Counted from the first letter of the stretch, positions 9,950-19,256 are shown. The stretch: DNA of 64,000 nucleotides from Phycisphaeraceae bacterium (GCA_019636735.1 JAHBWY010000003.1:186001-250000), one strand, 5' to 3'. Made by a program: numbers and translations. The notes: a model not told the origin generated them from the sequence alone.

Positions 9950-10153
9950 GTGCAGGAGCGCACCCCGACCATTCGCATTCAATGCCCGAACCTGGCCTGC
10001 CAGCGCATTCTCGCAGTCACCGAGATCTGCCGAGGTCGACTGGTGCGCTGCAAGGGATGCCAGACGGTCGTTCGCGTGCCCGAGCGCGGCACTCGCGGCG
10101 CAGGCGGCGCCTTGGCGAAGGCTCGCCAGGGCGAGCGTGCGGAAGAGGCCTGA
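9950..10153 (+). CDS. Small four-cysteine zinc-ribbon protein
   Basis: 67 residues from a GTG start. The pattern CPNLAC, 17 residues, then CKGC forms a four-cysteine knuckle pair (about residues 12-36) typical of the small MJ0042-like zinc ribbons that many planctomycetes place at protein N-termini. The C-terminus is a short basic/Ala-Gly tail, so the protein is the ribbon alone. It is divergent from purA and ends 30 bp before hemW. Function is unknown; metal binding is inferred from the cysteines. The lack of a clear promoter or Shine-Dalgarno and the small size limit confidence. Confidence 0.55.
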   Translation: MQERTPTIRIQCPNLACQRILAVTEICRGRLVRCKGCQTVVRVPERGTRGAGGALAKARQGERAEEA

Positions 10154-10172
10154 TCGCGGCTTGAGCGCGGCG

Positions 10173-10178
10173 TACACT
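10173..10178 (+). promoter_or_regulatory. -10-like TACACT before hemW
   Basis: TACACT ends 5 nt before the ATG at 10184, with no Shine-Dalgarno. The same hexamer occurs before hmgA and hppD. It favours the longer hemW reading. Confidence 0.45.
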
Positions 10179-10183
10179 TTGGC

Positions 10184-11425
10184 ATGGAGTTGCGGGCCGC
10201 CTCACTGGCGCCATTCGAGTGCGCCGATGCTCGCGTGATTGCGGAGTCGATCGAGCGGGGCGGGGCGGGGCCGGTGGCCATGCGCGGCGCCTATGTCCAT
10301 GTGCCCTTCTGCTTCCACAAGTGTCACTACTGCGACTTCTACAGCTTCGTCGAGAGTCAGGGGCGCGAGTCGATCTTCGTTGATCGTCTGCTCGACGAGG
10401 CTCGCGCCTGGAGCGAGGTGCTTGCGCGCTCGGGTGCCCGCGGCGATCGAACGAGCGGGCTAGAGACTCTCTTCGTCGGTGGCGGCACGCCCACGCTGCT
10501 GGCCCCCGACCTTCTCGATCGCCTCTTGCGGGGCCTGCGCTCGCTCCTGCCTTGGCGCGACGACGCCGAGTGGACGGTCGAGGCGAATCCCGAGACGGTC
10601 TCCGAGGAGGTGGCCCGGGTGCTCGCCGCATGCGGTGTGAATCGCGTGAGTGTCGGCTGCCAGAGCTTTCACCCCGACCTTCTGAAGACGCTCGAGCGCT
10701 GGCATGACCCCGCGAGCGTTCCTCGCGCCATCGATCGCCTCCGCGCGGCGGGAATCACCGCCATCAACCTCGATCTCATCTTCGCGATTCCCGGTGAGAG
10801 CGAGGCGCAGTGGAGCGCCGATCTCGATGCAGCGCTGGCCCTTGGACCCGATCATCTCTCCTGCTACGGACTCGTCTATGAGCCGAACACGGCGATGACG
10901 AAGCGGCGCGACATGGGGGCGATCGAGCCTGCCGAGGAAGACCTCGAAGCGGCGATGTATGAAGCGACCCGAGAGCGCCTCGCTGCCGCAGGCTTCGAGC
11001 ACTATGAGATCTCGAATTGGGCGCGCCCCGGCCGCCGGTGCAGGCACAACGAGCTCTATTGGAGCGGCGCGGATTGGCTGGCGCTTGGGCCGAGCGCGAG
11101 CGGCCATGCCGGGGCATTGCGATGGAAGAATGTCCCGCGCCTGGGTGATTGGCTGGCGACCTCGCCCTTCTCGCCGCTTGCACACGCCGAGTCGGTCAGC
11201 GAACGACAGCGGAGCGGTGAGGGGTTCATGCTCGGGCTGCGGCGCATCGAAGGAGTTCCGCTCGCCGAGGTCGAGCTCTGGCTCGCCTGTGGCGATGAGT
11301 CGCTGCGCCGCGCCGCGATCGAAGAGGCATGCCGCGATGGACGGCTTGAGCGCGTCGCCGGCCGCCTCCGGCTCACCGCATCGGGGCAGCTCGTGGCTGA
11401 CTCAGTTCTCGCGGCGCTTGTTTAG
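10184..11425 (+). CDS. hemW: HemW-like radical SAM protein (coproporphyrinogen-oxidase-like heme chaperone)
   Basis: 413 residues. HemW-type radical SAM proteins resemble oxygen-independent coproporphyrinogen oxidase but act as heme chaperones. YVHVPFCFHKCHYCDFYS carries the CxxxCxxC 4Fe-4S cluster motif without the extra cysteine of true HemN. GGGTPTLL is the SAM-binding glycine motif. A HemW C-terminal domain contains CRHNELYWSGADWLALGPSASG. The start at 10184 is supported by a TACACT hexamer 5 nt upstream; an internal ATG at 10280 would remove 32 residues and give the shorter N-terminus more usual in the family. The stop overlaps that of the convergent hydantoinase gene by 4 bp. Confidence 0.88.
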   Translation: MELRAASLAPFECADARVIAESIERGGAGPVAMRGAYVHVPFCFHKCHYCDFYSFVESQGRESIFVDRLLDEARAWSEVLARSGARGDRTSGLETLFVGGGTPTLLAPDLLDRLLRGLRSLLPWRDDAEWTVEANPETVSEEVARVLAACGVNRVSVGCQSFHPDLLKTLERWHDPASVPRAIDRLRAAGITAINLDLIFAIPGESEAQWSADLDAALALGPDHLSCYGLVYEPNTAMTKRRDMGAIEPAEEDLEAAMYEATRERLAAAGFEHYEISNWARPGRRCRHNELYWSGADWLALGPSASGHAGALRWKNVPRLGDWLATSPFSPLAHAESVSERQRSGEGFMLGLRRIEGVPLAEVELWLACGDESLRRAAIEEACRDGRLERVAGRLRLTASGQLVADSVLAALV

Positions 11426-14400
11426 TCGCGCGCGGAGGGCTCGTTCGAGTGGCCCCAGCCGCCACCGCCCGGAGTCTCGATCGTGACTCGGTCACCCGCC
11501 TGCACCTCGATGTCGAAGAGACCGGGCAGTGGAGTGCTGTGTCCATCGGAGCGCCTGAGCCGCTGACCACCCGGTTCTCCTGGGGCGCCACCATCGACCC
11601 CCTCGGGCCCCGAGGCGCGCCGCTGCGAGGTGAGCGCGACCAGCGCCGGGGTGAGGAACTCGAACTCGCGGATGAGACCGCTGCCGCCGCGACGAGCGCC
11701 GTGATGAAGTGAACCTGCGCCATGGGGCGGCCTTGACTCGGTCAAGGAGATGCCAGCGCCGAATGCCTCTCGTGACTCTGTGGCGTGCGAGGGGGGCGCT
11801 GGTTCGCCGGAACTCCGAGGAGTGGCGCCATCGCGTGCGATCGCTGCGGCGCCAGGAAGGCGCCGATAGGCGAACCGTCGCAGCCGAAGAGGGAAGTGCG
11901 CTTCGAGCGTCTCGGGGTCGGTGATGCGCGTGTTGGTCATGTGGGCATGCACGCCCGAAGCGCCGTCGGCGCGCGCCGTGGCGCCGAGACCACCCGCAAT
12001 CGTCTCATAGAAACTCCATCCCGCACCGCCCATCACGAGGTTGTTCATGGTGCCCTGGCTGCACGCGGCCACTCCGAGGGCAAGCAGCAGCGCGTCGACC
12101 ACCCGCTGGCTCGTCTCCGTGTTGCCGGCTGCAACAGGAACTCCCGATTCAGCAGGTGGATTGAGGAATCCCTCGGGCACGATCAGGTCAACCGGCTCGA
12201 GAAGCCCGTCATTGAGTGGCAGCACGCGATCATCCGTCGGCTCAATGGACTCAACAAGAACTCGGATCGCATACATCACCGCGCTGCGCGTGACGGCGAG
12301 CGGGGCATTGAACGAGCCCGGGTGCACCGGCCCGCTTCCAGTGAAGTCGATGCGGACGCGGCGTCCCCTCGGTTCAACGCGCACCTCGATCGGCCACCCG
12401 TCATCGAGGGTCTGCCGGGAGTGGAGCCCACGGCGCCCGGCACCCCGTGCGCGTTCCGAAAGCACCTCAATCGCCCGTTCGACGCAGGCGCGGCTCCTCG
12501 CACGCAGGGCGTCAAAGGCATTGAGGAGCGCGGCGAGACCATCGCGTTGAACAAGCGCGTCAAGCGCATCCGCACCGCGCCGCAGCGCCGCCACTGCGGC
12601 GGCGACATCGGCGAGGTTGTCATCGATCGCTCGTGACGGATGCCGGCCGCCTGCGAGGATCGTTCGGAGCGGCGCGAGGTTGACCACGCCGTCGGCGGCA
12701 ATGCGCGTCGGCGGGATCACCACGCCCTCGTCGGTCAACTGACGGGCCGTCGGCGTCATCGAGCCGGGCCGGATGCCACCGATCTCGGCATGATGAGCGC
12801 GGGCCGCGAGAAAGCCTGCGAGGGCCGCATCGTTGCCAACGATCGCCGATCGTGACTCGGAGCCGCGATTCGCATCACCCTGCTGTGAAGCGATCGAATC
12901 GCGGCCATCGACCTTGGTAAAGAAGGGCATGACGACGGTGACATCGGGAAGATGAGAGCCGCCGAACGCGGGGTGATTCGTGACGAGCACCTCGCCCGGC
13001 GCCCAGGTGTGCCGCTTCGAGATCTCGACCACGCAGGCGCCGAGGGCGCCGAGATGGACGGGCACATGCGGAGCGTTGGTGGCGAGACGACCCTGGTGAT
13101 CGAGGATGCCGCAGGAGTAGTCGAGTCGATCGCGCACATTCACGCTGACGGCGGTGCGCCGAAGCTGTTCGCCCATCTCGGCTGCGGCGGAGGCGAGGGC
13201 AGAGGCGCGGATCTCTTCGACGCCATGCACGGAGAGCGAGCCTGCGTCGGCCGAGTTCACGCGGATCACCTCGATATCGCCACGGTCGACCAGCGTGCCG
13301 CGCCAGCCGACATCGATGACGAGCGTGGAGTGGGCATCGGCAATGATGGCCGGCCCCTCAATTGGCGCGCCGGGCACAAGAGAAGCTCGGTGGATGGTGA
13401 TTGCGTCATGCCACTCGCCGCGGCTCCACATTCGATGGGGCGAGCATGCGATGGCCGGGACACCGACTGCCGTCGGAGAGGCGTCGGCATGTTCATCCGC
13501 CGACGACGGCTCGCTCCACCGCGCCGTCACTCGAACAAAGGAGATGCGCATCGAGGCCCCGGGGCCGCTGGGTGGATCGGTGCCGAAGATGGCCCGGTAG
13601 CGCTGGCGCGCCGCGGTCTCGATTGCTTCAATCCGGCCGGTGGGCCGACCCTGCAAATCCGTGTCGATCTCGATCTCGAGGACGGCGCTTCGATTCCCCC
13701 AGGCGAGAGCTGCGTCGACGCGCTCGACCATGAGTTCGCTCGCCGAGTGGGGCGGCGCTTCCTCTCGCAGCGCCACACGAGCCCGGGCGACTCCTCCGCT
13801 CAGCGCCTCGATCGACAGTGCGCTCTCGACGCTCTCGCTCCTCAAGCGATCACGCCGGAGCGAGAACATGCCCGAGGCACTCAGGAGCCCTGCCGCCGCC
13901 GGATGGATGACGCGACGGATGCCGAGAAGCTCAGCCACGGTGCAGGCATGCTGGCCGCCCGCCCCTCCGTAGGCGATGAGCGCGTGAGTTGAAGGTTCGA
14001 AGCCCTCGCGCACGGAGATGAGCCGCAGCGCCGAGGCCATCGCATCATCGGTGATCGCGTTGAAGCGGGCCAAGTGCTCGGTGAGGTCATCATTGCTGAC
14101 TGCTCCACTAACAGCGTCACTCAGAACCTCGCTCCTGAGAGCCCGCTCCGCGGCGCGGGGGTCGAGCGGTACCGCGAAGTGGCGCGGGTCGCAGCGACCC
14201 AGAAGAAGGTCGATGTCCGTCACCGTCAGCGGTCCTCCGCGTCCATAGCACGCGGGACCTGGAACACTCCCCGCACTCTCGGGTCCCACGCGCCACACGC
14301 CGTGGTCAAGGCGACAGCGGCTGCCACCACCCGCGGCAACACTTTCGATGACCAGACTCGGCAGCGCCATCGTTCGGCCGGCGATGGGGGTCTGATCGCG

Positions 14401-15597
14401 CCGGGGCAGATGATCGGTGACGCGGATGGCATCGGTGCTGGTACCGCCCATGTCGAAGCCAAGCAGGGCGGCGACCGGTGGCACACGCGCGTCGCCCTCG
14501 TCGCGGCGCATCACGCGCTCCCGCATGAAATGGAGCGACGCGGCGCCACCCGCCGGACCGCTGAGCAGGCACTCCCGCGGTGGAAAGCGAAGTGCCGGGC
14601 GCAGCGCCGCGGAGCTCGTGGCCACCTCAAGCATCGAGCCCCTGGAGAGCCCCGCCCGGACCGCGTCGAGGAAGTCACCGACGGCGCTCGAAAGCGCCGC
14701 ATCGACCACCGTCGCCATCCCGCGGGGCAGGTAGCCCTCGATCCCGCTGCACTCATGCGAGGCAACGACCCGCGTGAATCCGATGTCGCGGAGGATCGTC
14801 GCCAAGCGCTCCTCCGGCCCCGGGTTCCTCCACGCATGAAGGAGCACCACTGCGGCGTGCGTGACGCCGTGGTTGGCGAGCGCGTCGCGCGCATCAGCTC
14901 GCAAGACCGCTTCATCGAGGGGCTCAATCTCGCGTCCCGACGCATCCTGCCGCAGCGTGACTTCAAGAGTCCGTCGATGGATGGCGGGCTGAGTGCGAGG
15001 TGCCGGCGCAAAGAGCTGACTCCTTCGCTGATCGCCGATCTGGAGCGCATCGCCAAGGCCGGCATTCGTCACCAGAAGCACGGGATCGAAGCGGCCTTCG
15101 AGCACCGCGTTGGTCCCTCGTGTGGTGCCGAGGCGCATCGCGAGTGGAGGAAGCGGCTCGTCGCCCGGACAGCAGAGGAGAAGCCTCGCCGCGAGAATCG
15201 GTGCGGGCCAGGGGGATGCGAGGTCGAGCAGCGCACCAACGGGGAGAGCTTCGAGGGATGCCTCTCCACGGAACTCGACCGTGGCACGATTGCATCGCAG
15301 GTGAAGCAGACCTGAGCGCCACTCCGCGTCGACAACGACACCAGCGCTTCGCTGGCCACGCAAGCGCCAGCCGAGCACGAGGCGTGCGCAGAGGGCCGGG
15401 TCGCCTTCAGATGCCAACCGCTCAAGCGCCGGGACTTCGACGGCCAACTCAGATTGACTCGCACTCCGGGCCACCCGCGCCCGGATCGCACTCGAGGAGA
15501 GCACCTTGATGCGCTGCTCGGTCTTGCCACTCTGGCGCACGACCGCATCGGTGAAAGTCCCTCCGGTGTCAACCGCAATGTCAATGGCGCCTGTCAT
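11422..15597 (-). CDS. Fused hydantoinase/5-oxoprolinase A+B protein
   Basis: 1391 residues. The N-terminal half (about 1-785) is HyuA-like: it opens IDIAVDTGGTFTDAVV, an actin-fold ATP loop, and has GFDMGGTSTD and a YGGAGGQHA segment. The C-terminal half (about 790-1391) is HyuB-like: NVRDRLDYSCGILDHQGRL, VTNHPAFGGSHLPD and a terminal TPGGGGWG. Enzymes of this family cleave 5-oxoproline or hydantoin-type lactams with ATP; the exact substrate cannot be read. The A and B subunits are separate genes in many bacteria but fused in eukaryotic 5-oxoprolinase and some bacteria, as here. The start at 15597 gives the family N-terminus. A Gly/Pro-rich stretch (about 1260-1340) interrupts the HyuB tail. 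Confidence 0.9.
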   Translation of the reverse strand: MTGAIDIAVDTGGTFTDAVVRQSGKTEQRIKVLSSSAIRARVARSASQSELAVEVPALERLASEGDPALCARLVLGWRLRGQRSAGVVVDAEWRSGLLHLRCNRATVEFRGEASLEALPVGALLDLASPWPAPILAARLLLCCPGDEPLPPLAMRLGTTRGTNAVLEGRFDPVLLVTNAGLGDALQIGDQRRSQLFAPAPRTQPAIHRRTLEVTLRQDASGREIEPLDEAVLRADARDALANHGVTHAAVVLLHAWRNPGPEERLATILRDIGFTRVVASHECSGIEGYLPRGMATVVDAALSSAVGDFLDAVRAGLSRGSMLEVATSSAALRPALRFPPRECLLSGPAGGAASLHFMRERVMRRDEGDARVPPVAALLGFDMGGTSTDAIRVTDHLPRRDQTPIAGRTMALPSLVIESVAAGGGSRCRLDHGVWRVGPESAGSVPGPACYGRGGPLTVTDIDLLLGRCDPRHFAVPLDPRAAERALRSEVLSDAVSGAVSNDDLTEHLARFNAITDDAMASALRLISVREGFEPSTHALIAYGGAGGQHACTVAELLGIRRVIHPAAAGLLSASGMFSLRRDRLRSESVESALSIEALSGGVARARVALREEAPPHSASELMVERVDAALAWGNRSAVLEIEIDTDLQGRPTGRIEAIETAARQRYRAIFGTDPPSGPGASMRISFVRVTARWSEPSSADEHADASPTAVGVPAIACSPHRMWSRGEWHDAITIHRASLVPGAPIEGPAIIADAHSTLVIDVGWRGTLVDRGDIEVIRVNSADAGSLSVHGVEEIRASALASAAAEMGEQLRRTAVSVNVRDRLDYSCGILDHQGRLATNAPHVPVHLGALGACVVEISKRHTWAPGEVLVTNHPAFGGSHLPDVTVVMPFFTKVDGRDSIASQQGDANRGSESRSAIVGNDAALAGFLAARAHHAEIGGIRPGSMTPTARQLTDEGVVIPPTRIAADGVVNLAPLRTILAGGRHPSRAIDDNLADVAAAVAALRRGADALDALVQRDGLAALLNAFDALRARSRACVERAIEVLSERARGAGRRGLHSRQTLDDGWPIEVRVEPRGRRVRIDFTGSGPVHPGSFNAPLAVTRSAVMYAIRVLVESIEPTDDRVLPLNDGLLEPVDLIVPEGFLNPPAESGVPVAAGNTETSQRVVDALLLALGVAACSQGTMNNLVMGGAGWSFYETIAGGLGATARADGASGVHAHMTNTRITDPETLEAHFPLRLRRFAYRRLPGAAAIARDGATPRSSGEPAPPSHATESREAFGAGISLTESRPPHGAGSLHHGARRGGSGLIREFEFLTPALVALTSQRRASGPEGVDGGAPGEPGGQRLRRSDGHSTPLPGLFDIEVQAGDRVTIETPGGGGWGHSNEPSARD

Positions 15598-15684
15598 GGC
15601 CAACCGCGCGCAGAGTCTCTGTTCCGCCGGGAGCAGCCGGGAGCGCCCGGCGCCGAGCACGACCCTGTCGGGAGACCCGAGTCA

Positions 15685-16092
15685 TCAAGCCGCCGAGAGG
15701 ATCGCCTCGAGCTTCGACGCATCATTGTCCGTGACCCAGATGAAGCAGCCGAATTGGCCGCGGTAGGCCATCGCCTGAATCAGTTCGATGTTGATGCCCG
15801 CGTTGGCGATCACTTCGAGCGTCGCCACGAGATTTCCACCCTTGAACTCCTCACTCAACCAGAAGCAGGGCTCCTCCCAGATCGCGAGCTCTGCGCTCGA
15901 TGCAAAGTTGCGGAACTGTCCGGGGTTCTCCGGGATGCAATGCACGCCATCGGCAGTGCGGCCGGGCGTGGGCCCCCAGAAGGCGAGCATGCCGACATCG
16001 GCTTCGTGCAACCGGCGCGTCAGGCGCGCCAACTCGCCCGCGTGGTGGGGCAGGCGAACGATGAACTCCGTGGTGCGCTTCCAATGGGCCAT
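15685..16092 (-). CDS. ACT-domain protein
   Basis: 135 residues, almost entirely two ACT-like beta-alpha-beta repeats. The first is TEFIVRLPHHAGELARLTRRLHEADVGMLAFWG; the second contains NLVATLEVIANAGINIELIQAMAYRGQFGCFIWV. ACT domains bind amino acids or other small ligands and control enzymes or regulators. There is no attached enzyme or DNA-binding domain, so it is a stand-alone sensor or subunit. It is divergent from the fahA operon with only 51 bp between the start codons, so aromatic amino acid sensing is a reasonable but untested idea. The promoter hexamer TATCCT supports the start. Confidence 0.8.
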   Translation of the reverse strand: MAHWKRTTEFIVRLPHHAGELARLTRRLHEADVGMLAFWGPTPGRTADGVHCIPENPGQFRNFASSAELAIWEEPCFWLSEEFKGGNLVATLEVIANAGINIELIQAMAYRGQFGCFIWVTDNDASKLEAILSAA

Positions 16093-16098
16093 GCGCGG

Positions 16099-16104
16099 AG
16101 GATA
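16099..16104 (-). promoter_or_regulatory. -10-like TATCCT before the ACT gene
   Basis: TATCCT (minus strand) ends 6 nt before the ATG at 16092. It faces the divergent CATAAT at 16130-16135 only 25 bp away, so one bound protein could affect both. Confidence 0.45.
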
Positions 16105-16129
16105 GCGGGACGGCGCCGTCAGTTTCGGC

Positions 16130-16135
16130 CATAAT
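16130..16135 (+). promoter_or_regulatory. -10-like CATAAT before the fahA operon
   Basis: CATAAT ends 8 nt before the ATG at 16144. No Shine-Dalgarno intervenes. It is divergent from the ACT gene hexamer. Confidence 0.42.
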
Positions 16136-16143
16136 CATGCCCC

Positions 16144-17067
16144 ATGCTTGCCACGCGCGCGCTCATGTCGGAAGTCCTCGACTACGCCGGCCTCTTTCCA
16201 CCGGCGAAGCTCGACATGCCGACGACCGTTCGCAACTATGCAGAGCTTCGAACTGCACCCGACCGATGGATGCTTGGTCGGCTCATCGTGCCCGTGGCAA
16301 GGCTCACCGAGTTCGAAGAGTCGGCGCGATCGCTCCTGCCGCAGGTGGTCGAGGGCGGACCGGACGACGCGTGGCTCATCAGCGCCATTGCGGTGCCGGT
16401 GGAGGATCCGAACCTCGAACGCGATCTCGCGATCATCGCCGCCTTCAATGAGCGGCATGGATCACCCGGTACCGGTGCCGCGTGCATCGATGCCATTGAA
16501 CTCCGCGCCGAGACCGCGGAAGGTCTTGAGCGCGCCCTTGACCTGATGCCGGATGATCTCTTCCCGTGGTTTGAACTCCCCGTCGCCCGAGATGTCCGCG
16601 GGCTGGTTGCCGCTCTTGCTGACATGGAAGCGGGCGCGAAGATCAGGACGGGAGGCACCGAGGCTGCGACCCACCCGGCGGTCGACGCCGTCGCGGCGTT
16701 TCTCGAAGCCTGTCGTGCGGCACGAGTCCCCTTCAAGGCAACGGCCGGACTGCACCACGCTGTCCGCCAGTTCGTTCCCGCGGTGGCGACCCGCCAGTTC
16801 GGCTTCCTGAATGTCATGCTCGGCGCGGCGCTCCTCTGGCATGGGCGTGTCACCGGAAGCACGCTCCGAGAGATCCTCTCCGATGAGCAGGCGTCACACT
16901 TCGCGCTCGATGATCGCGGTGCCCGCTGGTGCGATCACGCCATCACAACAGAGGAGATTGAGATCGCGCGCGGGCGATTCGTTCGATCTTTCGGAAGTTG
17001 CAGCTTCGACGAGCCGCTCCAGGAGCTGCGCACGCTTCACCTTCTCTCGGAGACACGCTCATGTTGA
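16144..17067 (+). CDS. Conserved protein of unknown function coupled to fahA
   Basis: 307 residues, soluble, no signal peptide. It begins with LDYAGLFPPAKLDMPTTVRNY and has later conserved-looking segments such as GAKIRTGG and VPFKATAGLHHAVR. The alternating beta-alpha pattern with KIRTGG and FKATAG strand ends looks like a TIM barrel, but that is only an impression. I recognise the N-terminal pattern from uncharacterised bacterial proteins but know no function. Its last codons overlap the fahA start (ATGTTGA), so the two are translationally coupled. Because no maleylacetoacetate isomerase is visible in this tyrosine-degradation locus, a role in that pathway is worth testing. Confidence 0.8.
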   Translation: MLATRALMSEVLDYAGLFPPAKLDMPTTVRNYAELRTAPDRWMLGRLIVPVARLTEFEESARSLLPQVVEGGPDDAWLISAIAVPVEDPNLERDLAIIAAFNERHGSPGTGAACIDAIELRAETAEGLERALDLMPDDLFPWFELPVARDVRGLVAALADMEAGAKIRTGGTEAATHPAVDAVAAFLEACRAARVPFKATAGLHHAVRQFVPAVATRQFGFLNVMLGAALLWHGRVTGSTLREILSDEQASHFALDDRGARWCDHAITTEEIEIARGRFVRSFGSCSFDEPLQELRTLHLLSETRSC

Positions 17068-18389
17068 CGAAAGAGCCCGGCCCGGGCGAAGGCGCTGGCG
17101 CCGGACCACGCTCGTGGGTTTCCGGCGCATCGGTCGAGAGCGACTTCTCGCTCGCGAATCTGCCGTGGGGGGTCTTTGAGCGTGCCGATCGTCCGGGCGA
17201 GGCGCGAGTCGGTGTGGCGATCGGCGATCATGCGCTCGATGTGCACGAGCTGCTCGGCTCCGGTCTCTGGCCCGAGTGCGACCCGGCCCTTCGGTCGGCG
17301 CTCATGGAGGAGTCGCTCAATGCCTTCATGGCGCTCGGTCGGGACGCGTGGCGAAGTGCAAGACTTCACCTGACCTCGCTGCTGGCCGACGGAGGCTCCA
17401 ATGCTCTCCGCGACCACGCGCGTCGGGAGTCGATGCTGCCGAAGCGCGAGACGCTCACCATGCGTCTGCCCGCGGTGATCGGTGACTACACCGACTTCTA
17501 CGCTTCCGAGGCTCATGCCACGAATGTCGGAAGCATGTTCCGTCCGCAGAATCCACTCATGCCCAACTGGAAGCACCTTCCGGTCGGCTATCACGGTCGC
17601 GCGAGTTCGATCGTGGTGGATGGCGCGCCCATCCGCCGTCCGATGGGCCAGACGGTCTCCAGTGACGATGGACCGCCGTCCTTCGGACCTTCGAAGCTCC
17701 TCGACTATGAGCTCGAGATGGGGATCTTCGTGGGGCCGGGCAATGCCCTCGGTACGCGCATCGACATCAACCGCGCCGTTGCTCATCTCTTCGGCATGGT
17801 CATCCTGAACGACTGGTCGGCGCGCGATGTCCAGCGATGGGAATACCAACCACTCGGGCCCTTCAACGCAAAGAACTTCGTGAGCACGATCTCTCCGTGG
17901 GTCGTGACTTTCGAGGCGCTCGCACCTTTCATGACGCCTCGGCCTGCGCGTCGCGAGGGTGATCCCGAAGTGCTTCCCTATCTCCGCGCCGATCGCGACG
18001 CGCTCCCCGAGATCATCGTCGAGGTGTTGATTGCCTCCGCAGCCATGAGATCGCAGGGGATGGCGCCGACGCTCATCTCACGAGGGGTGACGACGAATCT
18101 CTACTGGTCGCCCTTGCAGATGCTCGCGCATCACACGAGCACCGGTTGCAACATGCGGCCCGGAGATCTCCTCGGGACAGGCACCATCAGCGGATGGGAG
18201 AAGGAGAGCCGAGGCTGTCTGCTCGAGCGGACCTGGCGCGGCAGCGAGCCGGTGACACTTGGCGATGGTTCGCAGCGCAAGTTCCTCGAGGACGGTGACG
18301 AGGTCATCATGCGCGCCTGGTGCGAGCGCCCCGGCCTCCCGCGCATCGGCTTCGGGGACTGCCGCGGCGTGGTCGTGCCGGCCGTTTGA
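17061..18389 (+). CDS. fahA: Fumarylacetoacetase
   Basis: 442 residues, close to the 415-430 of the family. It hydrolyses fumarylacetoacetate to fumarate and acetoacetate, the last step of tyrosine catabolism. Active-site segments are intact: DYTDFYASEAHATNVG (Asp metal ligand and the His base), LDYELEMGIFVG (two Glu ligands), VILNDWSARDVQRWEY (Asp ligand) and QPLGPFNAKNF (Lys). The start at 17061 overlaps the upstream stop by 7 bp; extending to 16998 would only read the overlap region. With hppD and hmgA 2-6 kb away it forms most of the homogentisate pathway. Confidence 0.95.
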   Translation: MLTKEPGPGEGAGAGPRSWVSGASVESDFSLANLPWGVFERADRPGEARVGVAIGDHALDVHELLGSGLWPECDPALRSALMEESLNAFMALGRDAWRSARLHLTSLLADGGSNALRDHARRESMLPKRETLTMRLPAVIGDYTDFYASEAHATNVGSMFRPQNPLMPNWKHLPVGYHGRASSIVVDGAPIRRPMGQTVSSDDGPPSFGPSKLLDYELEMGIFVGPGNALGTRIDINRAVAHLFGMVILNDWSARDVQRWEYQPLGPFNAKNFVSTISPWVVTFEALAPFMTPRPARREGDPEVLPYLRADRDALPEIIVEVLIASAAMRSQGMAPTLISRGVTTNLYWSPLQMLAHHTSTGCNMRPGDLLGTGTISGWEKESRGCLLERTWRGSEPVTLGDGSQRKFLEDGDEVIMRAWCERPGLPRIGFGDCRGVVVPAV

Positions 18390-18469
18390 TCCGGCCTGCA
18401 CGCGGGACGCTTCCGTGAACTCCGAATCGCACGACCGAGGAGTCTGTGGCTCCAACGACGCGTCACTCC

Positions 18470-18488
18470 GACTGCGCTTGGCGCAGTC
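18470..18488. terminator. Hairpin between convergent fahA and the DUF899 gene
   Basis: GACTGCGC, a TTG loop, then GCGCAGTC: a perfect 8-bp stem ending at the DUF899 stop. It can serve either strand. No U-tract is present. Confidence 0.55.
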
Positions 18489-19256
18489 TCAGTACCGATC
18501 CCGGTGGCGCAGCCAGTAGCCATCGCCCTCGTTGCGGCCTTTGGGGGCGCGGTCCAGCCATTGGTACATGTTCCACAGCGCGTCGAGTCCCCTCGAATAC
18601 GCAGAGTAGGTGTGGTGCACGACGCCGTCCTGCAGCGCGAACGCGCTCATACCGGGCCGCTCCCGGACAAACGCCGCCGCGTCGGTCCCGGCTTGTGATG
18701 CAACGCCAGCCAGCGCGCTGTGTCCCGAGAGACTTGCGGCATCCGGCAGGCCGGGCTCGTGCTGGTAGTTGTATTCAATGCCGGAGCGCTGCGCTTCGGG
18801 CGTGAACGACGCGCCGAAGTCGAAGTTGAAGTCGCCTGGCGCCGAGGACGCCCATGGAAATGCCCACCCCATGCGCGCCTTGAACGCGCAGATTCGATCA
18901 AGCGGCGCGCGCGACACGGCCCAGAGCATCACATCGTGATTGGCCAGGTGCGTGGCGATGCCGTCAAAGCTGTCCGCAATGGATGAACATGATGGACAGG
19001 GCACGGCGTAATCCGGTCCGAACATCAGGTGGTAGACGATGAGCTGCGATCGCCCGCGGAACAAGTCGCGCAGCGAGCAGTCGCCAACCTCCGTGTGAAA
19101 GGCGTAGGGCTTCTCGATGCGAACCCAGGGGAGTTCGCGCCGGAGACGCGCGAGTTCATCTCCACGGCGAGTGTGGGCCTTCTCCAATTCCAGCAGGCGG
19201 AGGCGCGCGGTGTTCCACTCTTGACGGGAGACGGTGGGGTGGGGCATGGCAGTCAC
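18489..19256 (-). CDS. DUF899 thioredoxin-fold family protein
   Basis: 255 residues. The DUF899 family has a thioredoxin-like fold of unknown reaction. Recognisable segments are ELPWVRIEKPYAF, LRDLFRGRSQLIVYHLMFGP, the CPSCSSIAD cysteine pair (CxxC in the thioredoxin active-site position), FDGIATHLANHDVMLWAVSRAPLD, and a C-terminal VVHHTYSAYSRGLD. It is the last gene of the ArsR-SRPBCC-DUF899 operon, 49 bp after the SRPBCC gene. ArsR regulators paired with SRPBCC and DUF899 genes are common, and the proteins are thought to handle small organic or redox stress compounds. The start at 19256 precedes a normal family N-terminus. Confidence 0.88.
   Translation of the reverse strand: MTAMPHPTVSRQEWNTARLRLLELEKAHTRRGDELARLRRELPWVRIEKPYAFHTEVGDCSLRDLFRGRSQLIVYHLMFGPDYAVPCPSCSSIADSFDGIATHLANHDVMLWAVSRAPLDRICAFKARMGWAFPWASSAPGDFNFDFGASFTPEAQRSGIEYNYQHEPGLPDAASLSGHSALAGVASQAGTDAAAFVRERPGMSAFALQDGVVHHTYSAYSRGLDALWNMYQWLDRAPKGRNEGDGYWLRHRDRY

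Noticed and set aside
11785..12636. Plus-strand frames opposite the hydantoinase gene (also 12952-13992 and 14074-15315)
   Set aside because: The minus-strand fused hydantoinase has intact motifs through all these positions.
15598..15684. Possible small gene between the hydantoinase and ACT genes
   Set aside because: 87 bp with no start/stop pair of coding character and no hairpin.
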